Translations under genes and position numbers: made by a program
Part shown: positions 1 to 8,781 of the stretch, piece by piece
Layout of the letters: every line of letters starts with the position of its first letter
Position numbering within the stretch: the first letter of the stretch is position 1
NCBI RefSeq assembly: GCF_022063185.1
Contig: NZ_CP091913.1
Location: 3,918,001 to 3,982,000 of the forward strand
Reading direction: 5' to 3'
DNA length: 64,000 nucleotides
Origin: Nostoc sp. UHCC 0870
GTDB lineage: Bacteria; Cyanobacteriota; Cyanobacteriia; Cyanobacteriales; Nostocaceae
Notes under the pieces: generated by a model
The model's input: only the letters and a program-made list of their open reading frames with translations
Databases searched by the model: none
What the model was told of the DNA's origin: nothing

Positions 1-16
1 AATTAAATTACTGGGA

Positions 17-244
17 ATGACTGAAACTCAGGACATTAATGTTTTATCTCTTTATGAAGAAGAATATGAAACTCAACGCAACAGTATTTTTGAAGAATAT
101 GCAAATGGTGGGCTAGAGATACTTCAAAATGAGTTGCGTGGAGCAGTAGATTATTCAGAGCGAATTTTATTATTTCTTAGTTATGAACGCAATCAGAAAG
201 ATGAGAAAGAAGAGGAATTTGATCTAAGTAAATTCCTCTCCTAA
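17..244 (+). CDS. Hypothetical small acidic protein (possibly the 3' end of a longer gene)
   Basis: This 75-residue product is rich in Glu and probably helical, and I do not recognise it. The reading frame has no stop between its ATG and the left edge of the window, so it may be the C-terminal end of a longer gene or a free small protein. The ribosome binding site (CTGGGA) is weak. It converges tail to tail with dndB, about 70 bases away, so it may belong to the neighbouring part of the same island. Confidence 0.45.
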   Translation: MTETQDINVLSLYEEEYETQRNSIFEEYANGGLEILQNELRGAVDYSERILLFLSYERNQKDEKEEEFDLSKFLS

Positions 245-313
245 CTTACGTTATGTTTAATTAGTAAGAATTACTCCATCCGAGTCTGAACTTAACTGTC
301 TTAACTACCTTTA

Positions 314-1915
314 TTAATTAAGAATAGGTGGAAGTCCTACTTCTTTGGGTTCGACAAACTCACCATCAAACCCTATCGTTTTATCTTCTACAGTTCTCGC
401 ACTAGCAAAAGCCTTGCGAAGTTCCGCAATTTCCATTGGGTCTTGAAGTCCACCCAGAATATAAATCAATAACTTAGCAGCTAAATCTTTTCCAGCCACC
501 TGTACCCGTTTTTTATTTGGGTCATATAAAATCCCATACCAGAGTGACTGGGGATACTCCATACCAGAAAAGCCACCTTGCTGGTCAAACTTCCGCAACT
601 TCTTAAAAATACTAGCTAAGGAAAAACGCTTTTTAAATACTAATAATCCTAAAGCTTGCGCTATAGCAACTTGCGCTACAGGACGGAAAAGTATATTCGC
701 TTCACCACCACCCTTTTCAAAACTAAACCTTCTTAAAACAGGCGTATCTTCATGTTCTAAAATTTTTAAACTAGGTAGGCTTGCCAAATTATCAAAAAGT
801 TTTCTGAATTCCTCAATTCCCTGTTCAATTTCCTCGTCTTCTGGGCGCATGGGAATTAAACCCTTCTCAAAAGGTTTCCAGTGGGGGAACTTTTGACCCA
901 AGTATCTTTCTGACATATCTTGTAATGCTTGCAGCGTCGTTAACACCGTAGCATTCGCTGCTACTGTTGCACTGTTCCAATTAACGCGAGGGTTACGATT
1001 TGGTTTCTGTTCTAAAAGCGGATGAGTAACAGCAATTTTTCGCGCCACAATTGCAAAACCATCATCTTCATTTAGCTGTGCTAACTGACCTTTAGTTAAC
1101 GGTGCAGCCATCAAGTTAACATGAACAAAAACCGAACGCACCCTCCGTCTTGCTTCAGTGCGAGTTTCCCCAGCATTCACCGCACAAATAAATTCAATCC
1201 CGATTTTTTCCTTGGGTAAGCTTTGTAAATAAGTAGGGTCTACTTGATATTGCTCTGTTAAATCTGACACGGTGATAAAACTATCATCAGCCGCTTTATC
1301 TTTTTTATATCGCTGGAGTTTGCCGGTTTTGATTAACTCTATTAACCCTTGCACCCCCATTAGTCGATGTTGACCATCTAGTGCATAAATGGTGACGTTC
1401 TCTTCAGAAACACTCAGTAAACCGACTTTACCATCTTTATCTAGAGGGGTAAAATCAGTTGTAGATTTTTTCGCACGTCCTTCACTGTCCCACTCAGAAG
1501 CTTTGGGGTCATCCACCCAAGGCTGACTAATTACCACCAGCACCGGCGGAAACTTATGATTTTTTCTAGCCGCCAAATACTGAACTAACGGTGCTTGACG
1601 CGACCAGTCCAGAGGACGTTGTTGAATCTCATCGATACTATCTGCGTCAATTTCAATATTATCTGTCTCTGGATTGTACTTTTTTTGCAGTAGGGGTAAA
1701 CCAGAGGCGAAGTGAACCCGACCCCCAAACCATTCTAGAGTTACAGAACCCACATAAGCCTCAGTTCCGCCCATTTGCGTCTTTTGAACTAAAATATGGT
1801 CTTTTTTATCTAAAAAGCTGCCTAAAAGTAAAGATAATACTTGCTTTTCCTTGTTTTCTCGTTCCAGATACTCTCTAGCGATGTCAGAAGTTGGATCAGA
1901 TGCACTGTCTTTCAT
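314..1915 (-). CDS. dndB: DndB-like DGQHR-domain protein of the DNA phosphorothioation system
   Basis: The 533-residue protein carries the family's DGQHR motif at residues 180-184 after a stretch of strands (TIYALDGQHR). DndB is known as a regulator of the dnd operon and is not essential for sulfur incorporation. Here it is divergent from dndC with a 295-base shared control region, which fits autoregulation. It is longer than the roughly 360-residue DndB of Streptomyces and Salmonella, and the extra length is mostly in the C-terminal half. The ATG start is chosen because no in-frame start lies upstream. Alternative: a DGQHR paralogue not strictly orthologous to DndB; the dndCDE context makes DndB most likely. 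Confidence 0.85.
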   Translation of the reverse strand: MKDSASDPTSDIAREYLERENKEKQVLSLLLGSFLDKKDHILVQKTQMGGTEAYVGSVTLEWFGGRVHFASGLPLLQKKYNPETDNIEIDADSIDEIQQRPLDWSRQAPLVQYLAARKNHKFPPVLVVISQPWVDDPKASEWDSEGRAKKSTTDFTPLDKDGKVGLLSVSEENVTIYALDGQHRLMGVQGLIELIKTGKLQRYKKDKAADDSFITVSDLTEQYQVDPTYLQSLPKEKIGIEFICAVNAGETRTEARRRVRSVFVHVNLMAAPLTKGQLAQLNEDDGFAIVARKIAVTHPLLEQKPNRNPRVNWNSATVAANATVLTTLQALQDMSERYLGQKFPHWKPFEKGLIPMRPEDEEIEQGIEEFRKLFDNLASLPSLKILEHEDTPVLRRFSFEKGGGEANILFRPVAQVAIAQALGLLVFKKRFSLASIFKKLRKFDQQGGFSGMEYPQSLWYGILYDPNKKRVQVAGKDLAAKLLIYILGGLQDPMEIAELRKAFASARTVEDKTIGFDGEFVEPKEVGLPPILN

Positions 1916-2210
1916 GTTAGTTTTTGAAAACTCTAAACTATAAAATAAAATTTTTCTAAAAAAAATTACATAATAATTGTAAAATTTTTAAAAAATAGCA
2001 GTAAATATATATAAGGTTAATCAAATATTTACTGCTTCAAGCAGACTCATCAAGTTTTGCTCCTCAAAGTAGAGGACTTTAGCTAAACAAACAAATTGAG
2101 CCTACACGGAATAAAATCTGTGTGGGCTAGTCTTGCCTGTTTAGTCAGAAATTGCATTTGTTTGGATGTAATAGATGAGGTGAAAATCTTGTTTTCCGAA
2201 GGAGGGAGAA
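1916..2210. promoter_or_regulatory. Divergent dndB/dndC control region with hairpins in the dndC leader
   Basis: AT-rich region between the two divergent genes. Three inverted repeats are visible: TCCTC/GAGGA (2061-2065, 2072-2076), CTAAACA/TGTTTAG (2083-2089, 2138-2144), and nested inside the latter AGCCTACACGGA/TCTGTGTGGGCT (2099-2110, 2117-2128). They lie upstream of dndC and would form a structured leader. A strong ribosome binding site (GGAGGGA) precedes the dndC ATG. The AT-rich half next to dndB (1930-2030) is a likely promoter zone, but no exact box can be assigned. Confidence 0.45.
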
Positions 2211-3836
2211 ATGAGTACAGCACAAAAACCAGAAACTAAAGGTCAGCAAACACGTACTGTATCAGAGTTCGTGGAAGATATCCAAGCTCTCACGACGGAA
2301 ATTCAAGAATTGTATTGTTTGGATGCAATACCTTGGGTTGTAGGTTATTCGGGTGGAAAAGACAGCACTGCTACTTTACAGTTGGTCTGGAATGCGATCG
2401 CCGAACTCCCTCCAGAAAAACGAACTAAGACAATATATGTGATCACTACAGATACCCTGGTAGAAAATCCTATCGTTGCTGCTTGGGTACGTAATTCTCT
2501 CAAACAGATGAAATCTGCGGCGCAAGCGCGAGAATTACCATTTGAACCTCATCTATTACAGCCAGATTTTAAAGAAACATTTTGGGTTGGTTTTATTGGT
2601 AAAGGTTATCCAGCACCAAGAGGAAAATTTCGTTGGTGTACAGAACGCCTCAAAATTAATCCGTCAAATCGCTTTATTCGTGATGTGATCCGAGCCAGTG
2701 GAGAAGCTATTGTCGTGCTGGGTACTCGCAAAGCTGAAAGCACAAGACGTGCTAGCAGAATGAAAAAATTAGAAGCTAAACGGGTACGCGATCACCTCAG
2801 TCCTAACATGAATTTGCCCAATTCTTTAGTTTATAGCCCTATCGAAGACTGGCAAAATGATGAAGTTTGGATTTATTTAATGCAGTGGGAAAATCCTTGG
2901 GGATACAGCAATAAAGACCTATTTTCTATGTATCGAGGTGCTTCTGCTGATAATGAATGTCCTTTAGTTGTTGACACAACTACACCTAGCTGTGGAAGCT
3001 CTCGTTTTGGTTGTTGGGTGTGTACTTTAGTCAGTCAGGATAAATCTCTGGCGGCGATGATTCAGAATGACGAAGAAAAAGAGTGGATGCAACCTCTACT
3101 CGATTTCCGTAAAGAATTGGATGCAGAAGAAACCCGCGATCGCCGAGATTTTCGCCGTAGAAGTGGGGTAGTTCAACTATATGAGCGTAACTTAGAGAAT
3201 GAAATATCGATTGAGCCTATTCCTGGCCCTTATGTCAAAGAAGCACGGGAAGATTGGCTGAGAAAATTACTTACAGTCGAAAAACAAATCCGTCAAACAG
3301 CACCAGAAAATATGCGCGATATTACTCTTATTTCTCTAGAGGAACTAAGTGAAATTCGCCGTATTTGGTTGGAAGAAAGACATGAATTTGATGATAGTCT
3401 ACCTCGTATCTATCAAGAAATAACAGGTCAAGAATTTAAAGACCCCCGTCCTGGGGCTGACCATAAACTACTAGGTAGTGATGAATGGTCTGTATTAGAA
3501 GAAATCTGTGCAGATGATGGTATGCACTTGGAACTGATGGCGAAACTTTTAGACACAGAACGCCAATTTCGGAAGAAAAGCAAGCGCGTAGGAATTTACG
3601 AAAGCTTAGAGAAATGCTTTGATACTAGTTCCCGTTCCCCAGAAGAAGCCATTAGAAATGCTCATTTAAAACGCGACTTAAGAGAAGCTGTTAGTCAAGG
3701 TGACATAGCCACGGTGAAAGAAAAAGTCAAGCAGCTAACTTTGGGTGATGCTGTCGATGAGCCTAAAAATGAAACTGACAAGCCTTCAACTTGGGGAAAT
3801 ATGAAGTTTAAAAATAAACAAGTAAAGGGCGATTAG
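2211..3836 (+). CDS. dndC: DndC, PAPS-reductase-like sulfurtransferase of DNA phosphorothioation
   Basis: 541 residues. The PP-loop SGGKDST lies at residues 47-53 after a strand (WVVGY), as in PAPS reductase/ATP pyrophosphatase folds. Cysteines at 143, 250, 261, 268 and 271 (last three in CGSSRFGCWVC) match the iron-sulfur ligands expected in DndC. In the known pathway DndC works with DndD and DndE, using sulfur mobilised by DndA or IscS, to replace a non-bridging phosphate oxygen in DNA. First gene of the + strand operon, with a strong ribosome binding site. Its last residues (KGD) and TAG stop come from a dispersed repeat that also supplies the end of the next gene, so the native C-terminus may have been altered. 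Confidence 0.94.
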   Translation: MSTAQKPETKGQQTRTVSEFVEDIQALTTEIQELYCLDAIPWVVGYSGGKDSTATLQLVWNAIAELPPEKRTKTIYVITTDTLVENPIVAAWVRNSLKQMKSAAQARELPFEPHLLQPDFKETFWVGFIGKGYPAPRGKFRWCTERLKINPSNRFIRDVIRASGEAIVVLGTRKAESTRRASRMKKLEAKRVRDHLSPNMNLPNSLVYSPIEDWQNDEVWIYLMQWENPWGYSNKDLFSMYRGASADNECPLVVDTTTPSCGSSRFGCWVCTLVSQDKSLAAMIQNDEEKEWMQPLLDFRKELDAEETRDRRDFRRRSGVVQLYERNLENEISIEPIPGPYVKEAREDWLRKLLTVEKQIRQTAPENMRDITLISLEELSEIRRIWLEERHEFDDSLPRIYQEITGQEFKDPRPGADHKLLGSDEWSVLEEICADDGMHLELMAKLLDTERQFRKKSKRVGIYESLEKCFDTSSRSPEEAIRNAHLKRDLREAVSQGDIATVKEKVKQLTLGDAVDEPKNETDKPSTWGNMKFKNKQVKGD

Positions 3837-3837
3837 T

Positions 3838-3892
3838 AAAAGGCGATTAGAAATCGCGGCTACACAGACAAAACCCGCCTGCGCGGGTTCAA
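3838..3892 (+). repeat. REP-like palindromic repeat, copy 1 (left of the RAYT gene)
   Basis: The unit begins GGCGATTAGAAATCGCGGCT (3842) and ends in a 7-bp stem AACCCGC/GCGGGTT with a 4-base loop (3872-3889). A second direct copy and an inverted partial copy lie on the other side of the transposase gene, which identifies them as the repeats served by that transposase. Confidence 0.8.
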
Positions 3893-3897
3893 GGAAA

Positions 3898-4329
3898 ATG
3901 AGAGCAAATTTTACGCAATTATATCTACATTACGTTTGGGCAACTTGGGATAGATTACCTCTAATTACACCTGATATTCAAAAGTTAGTTTATGCAGCAA
4001 TTATTAAAGAATGTGAACAGTTAAAATGTACTGTAATTGCAGTTGGTGGTATTGAAGACCATGTTCATCTACTAACAGGTTTTCCTGTAACTGTGAGTGT
4101 GTCTGAATTAATTAAACAGATTAAAGGTAGTTCTTCTCATTTTATAACTCACGAAGTCAAGCCAGGCGATTTTTTCAAATGGCAAGGTAGCTATGCCGCT
4201 TTTACTGTTAGCCATGATGCAATCAATAGCGTGGCTAATTATATCAGAAATCAAGCTAATCATCATCAACAAAAATCTCTTATTTCTACTTGGGAATTAA
4301 ATTTACCGGGCGATTTAAAGGGCGATTAG
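3898..4329 (+). CDS. REP-associated Y1 (IS200-like) transposase, RAYT
   Basis: 143 residues. The HUH metal-binding motif is at 55-57 (DHVHLLT) and the candidate nucleophile is Tyr115 in YIRNQANHH, the standard arrangement of IS200/RAYT single-strand transposases. The length is typical and the gene appears intact. It sits between dndC and dndD in the same direction, with 61 bases upstream and 144 downstream, flanked by palindromic repeats rather than IS605 partner genes. The stop codon lies inside the downstream repeat (GGCGATTAG). It is probably carried passively in the dnd transcript. Whether it disturbs dndD expression cannot be told from the sequence. Confidence 0.88.
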   Translation: MRANFTQLYLHYVWATWDRLPLITPDIQKLVYAAIIKECEQLKCTVIAVGGIEDHVHLLTGFPVTVSVSELIKQIKGSSSHFITHEVKPGDFFKWQGSYAAFTVSHDAINSVANYIRNQANHHQQKSLISTWELNLPGDLKGD

Positions 4330-4442
4330 AAATCGCGGCTATACAAACAAAACCCGCGCAGGCGGGTTAAATATTTCATTTCTACTTTCTTAATAGTCCG
4401 CGTAGGCGGACTTAGCCTGTGTAGCCGCGAATTTCATTCGCC
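4317..4442 (+). repeat. REP-like repeat cluster, copies 2 and 3 (direct plus inverted)
   Basis: Copy 2 (4321-4368) repeats the left unit with the stem AACCCGC/GCGGGTT (4351-4357, 4362-4368). A second hairpin GTCCGC/GCGGAC follows (4396-4401, 4406-4411). Then comes an inverted partial copy of the outer part (4417-4442, TGTGTAGCCGCGA...). Copies 2 and 3 face each other, making a BIME-like cruciform just upstream of dndD. Confidence 0.75.
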
Positions 4443-4473
4443 TTGAACTGTGTAGCTATAACCATAAAGACAA

Positions 4474-6462
4474 ATGATATTTCTAGAACTCGTATTACAA
4501 AACTTCGGACCTTATTCTGGCAGACAAGTAATAAATCTTGATACAAGAAGTGAAGAAAACCACCGTCCAATTGTCTTATTAGGTGGGATGAATGGCGGGG
4601 GAAAAACTACTCTGATGGATTCTATCCGCCTAGCTCTCTATGGACAACGCGCTCAATGTTCTACTCGTGGTAACTTGAGTTATAGTGATTTTTTAACTCA
4701 ATGCGTTAATAATAAAGCAACCCCTGCGGAAAAAACCCGCATTGAATTACTTTTTGAACACATTGAAGACGATAAACCAGTCAAATATCGTATTGTCAGA
4801 ACTTGGGAAAAAAACCCAAAAGACGGTAAAGACACACTAGGGATTTTAGGTGATGATGACACCTGGCCTGTTGATTCTTTAGTAAATATCTGGGATGACT
4901 ATATAGAAAATCTCCTACCAATAGGTATTTCTAACTTATTTCTCTTTGATGGAGAACAAGTTAAAGAACTTGCAGAACAGGAAACACCACCACCAATAGT
5001 TATCGAAGCTATTCGCGGACTCTTAGGGTTAGAGTTGTCCGATAAATTGGCAGTTGATTTAGAAATATTAGTAAACCGCAAACGTAAAGAAGTCGCGGAA
5101 ATTAAAGATTTAGCTAATTTAGAAGAAATTGAAAAACGATTAACACAATATCAGGAAGATTATCAAGAAATAGAATCAGAATTAGCAAAGCTAAATAATC
5201 AAACTGAAGAACTAGAAACTCAACAGCGAGAAGCTTTAGATAAGTTCATTTCTGAAGGCGGTAAAATAGCCGCCGAACGCAATCAATTAGAACAACAACA
5301 GAAAGATAAGTTATTAATAGTAGAAGATATCAGACAGTCAATGGGTGAATTAGCTGCTGATGTTTTACCCCTAGCATTAATTCCCAATTTACTAAATCAA
5401 GTTCAAGCGCAGGGAACACAAGAATTTCGCTATCAACAGGTACAGTTATCTAAAGATGTCTTAATTGAGCGAGATCAACGCTTACTAAATTGGCTGAATC
5501 AATTAGCAATTAATTTAGAACAGGTTGATCAGATTCAATCTTTTCTTAAGGAAGATGCAGAGAGTTTATATACAGGTTACGCTCAATCAGAAGCACCTTG
5601 GCTATTAGCAGATGAGGAAAGTTTGAGCCAACTAGATAATGTGAGATATCATTTGCAAAATGCTAAGAAATCTGCTCAACAACACTTAACTAAGTTGCAA
5701 GGTGTAGAAGAAGAAATTATCACTTTAGAAAGACAAGTACAGACAGCCGCAGAACCGGAAGCATATCAAAAGCTACGCGAGACTGTGGAAGATGCACAAA
5801 ATCAAGTTTCTCAAGCTAAGGCTAAATGTGAAATAACTCGCCGCAAATTTGCGGAATTAACAGATGTAATTGAACGGACAAAGAAAGAATTAAAGGAATA
5901 TACAGATAAAAATCTTGATAGTAAAAATAGACAACATATTATTACTTCAGTCGCAAAAGTCCAAGAGACATTGAAACTTTTTCGAGAAAAATTAACTCTG
6001 AAAAAACTGAATAAATTAGAGGAGGAAGTGAAGAATTGTTTTCTCTATCTGCTACACAAATCTGATTTAGTGCGTAGCATCGCCATTGACACCAAGACTT
6101 TTAGTTTGTCTATTTATGATTTCAATGGTAAACCAGTTCCCAAACATCGCCTGTCAGCAGGGGAAAAACAACTACTAGCGATCGCATTTCTCTGGGGACT
6201 AGCCAAAGTCTCAGGACTTCGCCTACCAGTAGCCATTGACACACCCCTCGGTAGACTCGATTCTTCCCACCGCAACAATCTAGTAGAGAAATACTTTCCC
6301 TCCGCCAGTCATCAAGTTATTTTGTTATCCACTGATACGGAAATCGGTAAAAAAGAAGTCGAAACACTACGTGAAAATGAAGCGATCGCCCGTGAATACC
6401 TCCTCAAATACGACTCACACAACCGCGAAACCACCGTCATAGAAAATCAATACTTTTGGTAG
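4474..6462 (+). CDS. dndD: DndD, SMC/RecF-like ATPase of DNA phosphorothioation
   Basis: 662 residues. Walker A is GMNGGGKT at 38-45. A long coiled coil rich in Glu, Gln and Lys fills roughly 190-540. The ABC signature LSAGEKQLLAIAF starts near 559 and Walker B with the D-loop (VAIDTPLGRLD) lies near 587. This is the head-coil-head layout of RecF/SbcC-type ATPases and the usual size for DndD. DndD has ATPase activity and is thought to open or scan DNA for sulfur insertion by DndC. All ATPase motifs are intact. The gap to dndC holds the transposase and its repeats. Confidence 0.94.
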   Translation: MIFLELVLQNFGPYSGRQVINLDTRSEENHRPIVLLGGMNGGGKTTLMDSIRLALYGQRAQCSTRGNLSYSDFLTQCVNNKATPAEKTRIELLFEHIEDDKPVKYRIVRTWEKNPKDGKDTLGILGDDDTWPVDSLVNIWDDYIENLLPIGISNLFLFDGEQVKELAEQETPPPIVIEAIRGLLGLELSDKLAVDLEILVNRKRKEVAEIKDLANLEEIEKRLTQYQEDYQEIESELAKLNNQTEELETQQREALDKFISEGGKIAAERNQLEQQQKDKLLIVEDIRQSMGELAADVLPLALIPNLLNQVQAQGTQEFRYQQVQLSKDVLIERDQRLLNWLNQLAINLEQVDQIQSFLKEDAESLYTGYAQSEAPWLLADEESLSQLDNVRYHLQNAKKSAQQHLTKLQGVEEEIITLERQVQTAAEPEAYQKLRETVEDAQNQVSQAKAKCEITRRKFAELTDVIERTKKELKEYTDKNLDSKNRQHIITSVAKVQETLKLFREKLTLKKLNKLEEEVKNCFLYLLHKSDLVRSIAIDTKTFSLSIYDFNGKPVPKHRLSAGEKQLLAIAFLWGLAKVSGLRLPVAIDTPLGRLDSSHRNNLVEKYFPSASHQVILLSTDTEIGKKEVETLRENEAIAREYLLKYDSHNRETTVIENQYFW

Positions 6463-6550
6463 TAGATATTGTCTAAAAAATTGAGTCTAGCAATTTATTT
6501 CAATCTAGATAGTTACAATATATTTAAATAGCATAGGAAAATCAATCACT

Positions 6551-6793
6551 ATGGTATCACCACATTTATTAGAAATAGAGCGTGACTTATGTGCTTTATC
6601 ATTAGAAGAACTACAATGGCTCTTAGAACGTATTCAAAAGCAAATGCAAGAAAGACAGCAAACATCAGATAAGTTAACTCATCAAAAATACATGAATGCA
6701 CAATTAGCAGCAATGGCTATTGATGCAGATATTCAAACAGAAATTACTGCAATCCATCAGGAGTTTCTTGTGACTGACATGGATGGATTATAA
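6551..6793 (+). CDS. Small antitoxin-like protein, no toxin partner next to it
   Basis: 80 residues, helical. It resembles, from memory, a cyanobacterial small-protein family that ends in a conserved 'MDGL' tail and often lies immediately upstream of a MazF/PemK-type toxin gene. Here the gene ends in the expected tail (TDMDGL), but only about 50 non-coding bases follow before dndE and no toxin frame is present. It is either an orphan antitoxin left after toxin loss or a gene with another role in the operon. The assignment rests on recalled family resemblance only. Confidence 0.55.
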   Translation: MVSPHLLEIERDLCALSLEELQWLLERIQKQMQERQQTSDKLTHQKYMNAQLAAMAIDADIQTEITAIHQEFLVTDMDGL

Positions 6794-6845
6794 AATCGCT
6801 ATTGTTTGGGTTTGTAACCAATAAATTCGATATTTACTTAATGTT

Positions 6846-7247
6846 ATGGAATCTCCAATAGAAAGAATTAAACTCTCCCAAACTGCAAAAGAGCAATTAC
6901 TTAAACTCAAACGCAACACTAAAATCGACCAATGGAATATTCTTTGTCGTTGGGCTTTTTGTCGTTCCCTTGCAGAATCTACCCCACCTTCCCCCGTTCC
7001 ACTTCCCCAAGATAGTAACGTCGAACTAACTTGGCGCGTCTTTGGTGGCGAAATATCCGATATTCTCCTCCTCGCCCTCAAACAACGCTGTCATAATGAT
7101 GGCTATCCCACGGATAAAGAAACCCTAGCCACCCAATTCCGTCTACATTTGCATCGCGGTATTGGTTACTTAGCCGGCGACCCAAATATCAAGAAAATTG
7201 AAGATTTAATTGAACTGGCAATAAAAGGTGGAAAGGATATTAAGTAA
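6846..7247 (+). CDS. dndE: DndE, small DNA-binding component of DNA phosphorothioation
   Basis: 133 residues. It begins with IERIKLSQTAKEQLLKLKRNT and includes a Trp-rich segment (DQWNILCRWAFCRSL) and a C-terminal region RLHLHRGIGYLAG, all typical of the DndE family. DndE is known to bind nicked DNA and to be required together with DndC and DndD. It follows dndD after the antitoxin-like gene and precedes the associated methyltransferase by about 40 bases, so it is probably co-transcribed with both. The frame is intact and the length normal. Confidence 0.9.
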   Translation: MESPIERIKLSQTAKEQLLKLKRNTKIDQWNILCRWAFCRSLAESTPPSPVPLPQDSNVELTWRVFGGEISDILLLALKQRCHNDGYPTDKETLATQFRLHLHRGIGYLAGDPNIKKIEDLIELAIKGGKDIK

Positions 7248-7289
7248 CAGTAACTGATAACTGTTAACTGATCACTGACAACTGATACT

Positions 7290-8741
7290 ATGCCTGAAAC
7301 GGTAGAAATCGAGCGTCATAGAGCCGCGATCGCTCGCAATGAAATCTCTCGTCCTGTACGATTGGCTATAGAATGGGCAATCCTCAACCAAGACACCAGT
7401 TTTTTCGATTACGGTTGCGGCTATGGTGGGGATGTGCAACGTGTAGCTAACCTCGGCTACACCAGTTTAGGCTGGGACCCTTATTACTACCCCGATGAAC
7501 CAATCACCTCTGCTGATGTGGTTAATTTGGGTTACATCCTCAACGTCATAGAAGATATTGAAGAACGTCGCCAAAGTCTCATCCAAGCTTGGGAACTCAC
7601 CGGCAAAGTTTTAATTGTCGCCGCACAAGTATTAATTAATGCTCCCAGCAAAGCCCAACTAGCTTACAGTGATGGTATCGTCACCAGGCGGAATACTTTC
7701 CAAAAATATTACGAACAAGAAGAACTCAAAAAATATATTAATGAAGTCTTAAATGTAGATGCAGTTCCAGTAGCACTGGGTGTCTACTTTGTCTTCCGAG
7801 ATGAAGCTGAAAAAGAAAGTTTCAAAGCCATCCGCTTCTTTTCCCGCACCTCTACACCACGCGTCCGCATCCCCATCAAGCGGTTTGAAGACTACCAAGA
7901 ACAACTCCAACCCCTGATGGAGTTTTTCACCCAACGCGGTAGATTACCCGTCAAAGGTGAATTAGCCACAGCACAAGAACTACTGGGGGAATTTGGTAAC
8001 TTCCGCCGCGCCTTTAATGTCATTTTACAAGCTACCGACGAAGCCGAATGGGATGCGATCGCCTACCGTCGTTCTTTAGATATTCAAGTCTACCTCGCCC
8101 TCACCCACTTTGATCAACGTCCCAGATTCTCGCAATTAGCCCCAACCATGCGCCACGACATCAAAGCTTTCTTTGGTAGCTATGAGGAAGCGTGTGAAGT
8201 CGCTGACCAAAAATTATTTAGTCTAGGTAAACCAGGAATAATTAAAACCGCCTGTGACAAAAGCAAAATTGGGAAACATACACGGGGTGCGCTTTACGTC
8301 CATGTTTCCGCTTTATCAGCCCTAGACCCCTTACTACGCATTTACGAAGGTTGCGCCAGCCGCACCATTGGACGTGTTGATGGGGCTACGTTAATCAAAT
8401 ATCACATTGATAAACCGCAAATATCCTATCTTTTTTACCCAGAATTCGACACAGACCCCCATCCAGCCCTCACAGCTAGTATCACAATTGACTTAAAAAC
8501 TTTGTATATCACTCACCGAGATTACAGTGACAGGGCAAATCCTCCCGTACTGCACCGCAAGGAAACCTTTGTTACAGCTAGTTATCCTCTGTATGAACAG
8601 TTTGCCAAACTCACCCAGCAGGAAGAGGAATTGGGATTACTGCAACAGAAAAGCGAAATTGGTACGCGTGAAGGTTGGAAGAAATGCCTAGCTGCACACG
8701 GAGTAGAAATTAGGGGACATGAAGTTGAACAAATTAGGTAA
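7290..8741 (+). CDS. DNA phosphorothioation-associated putative methyltransferase
   Basis: 483 residues. An N-terminal SAM-binding motif of the Rossmann methyltransferase type is visible at 40-47 (DYGCGYGG), followed by the acidic second strand (LGWDPYYYPDEP). This matches the family found next to dnd operons in cyanobacteria and other bacteria (known as TIGR04096), whose substrate is unproven. It lies 42 bases after dndE in the same direction, so it probably works with the phosphorothioation enzymes. No target recognition domain is obvious; the large C-terminal half is family specific. Confidence 0.85.
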   Translation: MPETVEIERHRAAIARNEISRPVRLAIEWAILNQDTSFFDYGCGYGGDVQRVANLGYTSLGWDPYYYPDEPITSADVVNLGYILNVIEDIEERRQSLIQAWELTGKVLIVAAQVLINAPSKAQLAYSDGIVTRRNTFQKYYEQEELKKYINEVLNVDAVPVALGVYFVFRDEAEKESFKAIRFFSRTSTPRVRIPIKRFEDYQEQLQPLMEFFTQRGRLPVKGELATAQELLGEFGNFRRAFNVILQATDEAEWDAIAYRRSLDIQVYLALTHFDQRPRFSQLAPTMRHDIKAFFGSYEEACEVADQKLFSLGKPGIIKTACDKSKIGKHTRGALYVHVSALSALDPLLRIYEGCASRTIGRVDGATLIKYHIDKPQISYLFYPEFDTDPHPALTASITIDLKTLYITHRDYSDRANPPVLHRKETFVTASYPLYEQFAKLTQQEEELGLLQQKSEIGTREGWKKCLAAHGVEIRGHEVEQIR

Positions 8742-8781
8742 CTGTGAAAGTTTATTAACCCCACTCTCAGGAGAAACAATT

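Noticed and set aside
6788-7081. Minus-strand frame overlapping dndE
   Set aside because: It is fully antisense to dndE, with low-complexity composition and no homology recognised.
8719-8781. Longer start of the VapB-like antitoxin
   Set aside because: It overlaps the methyltransferase end out of frame and lacks a ribosome binding site, whereas 8782 has AGGAG.
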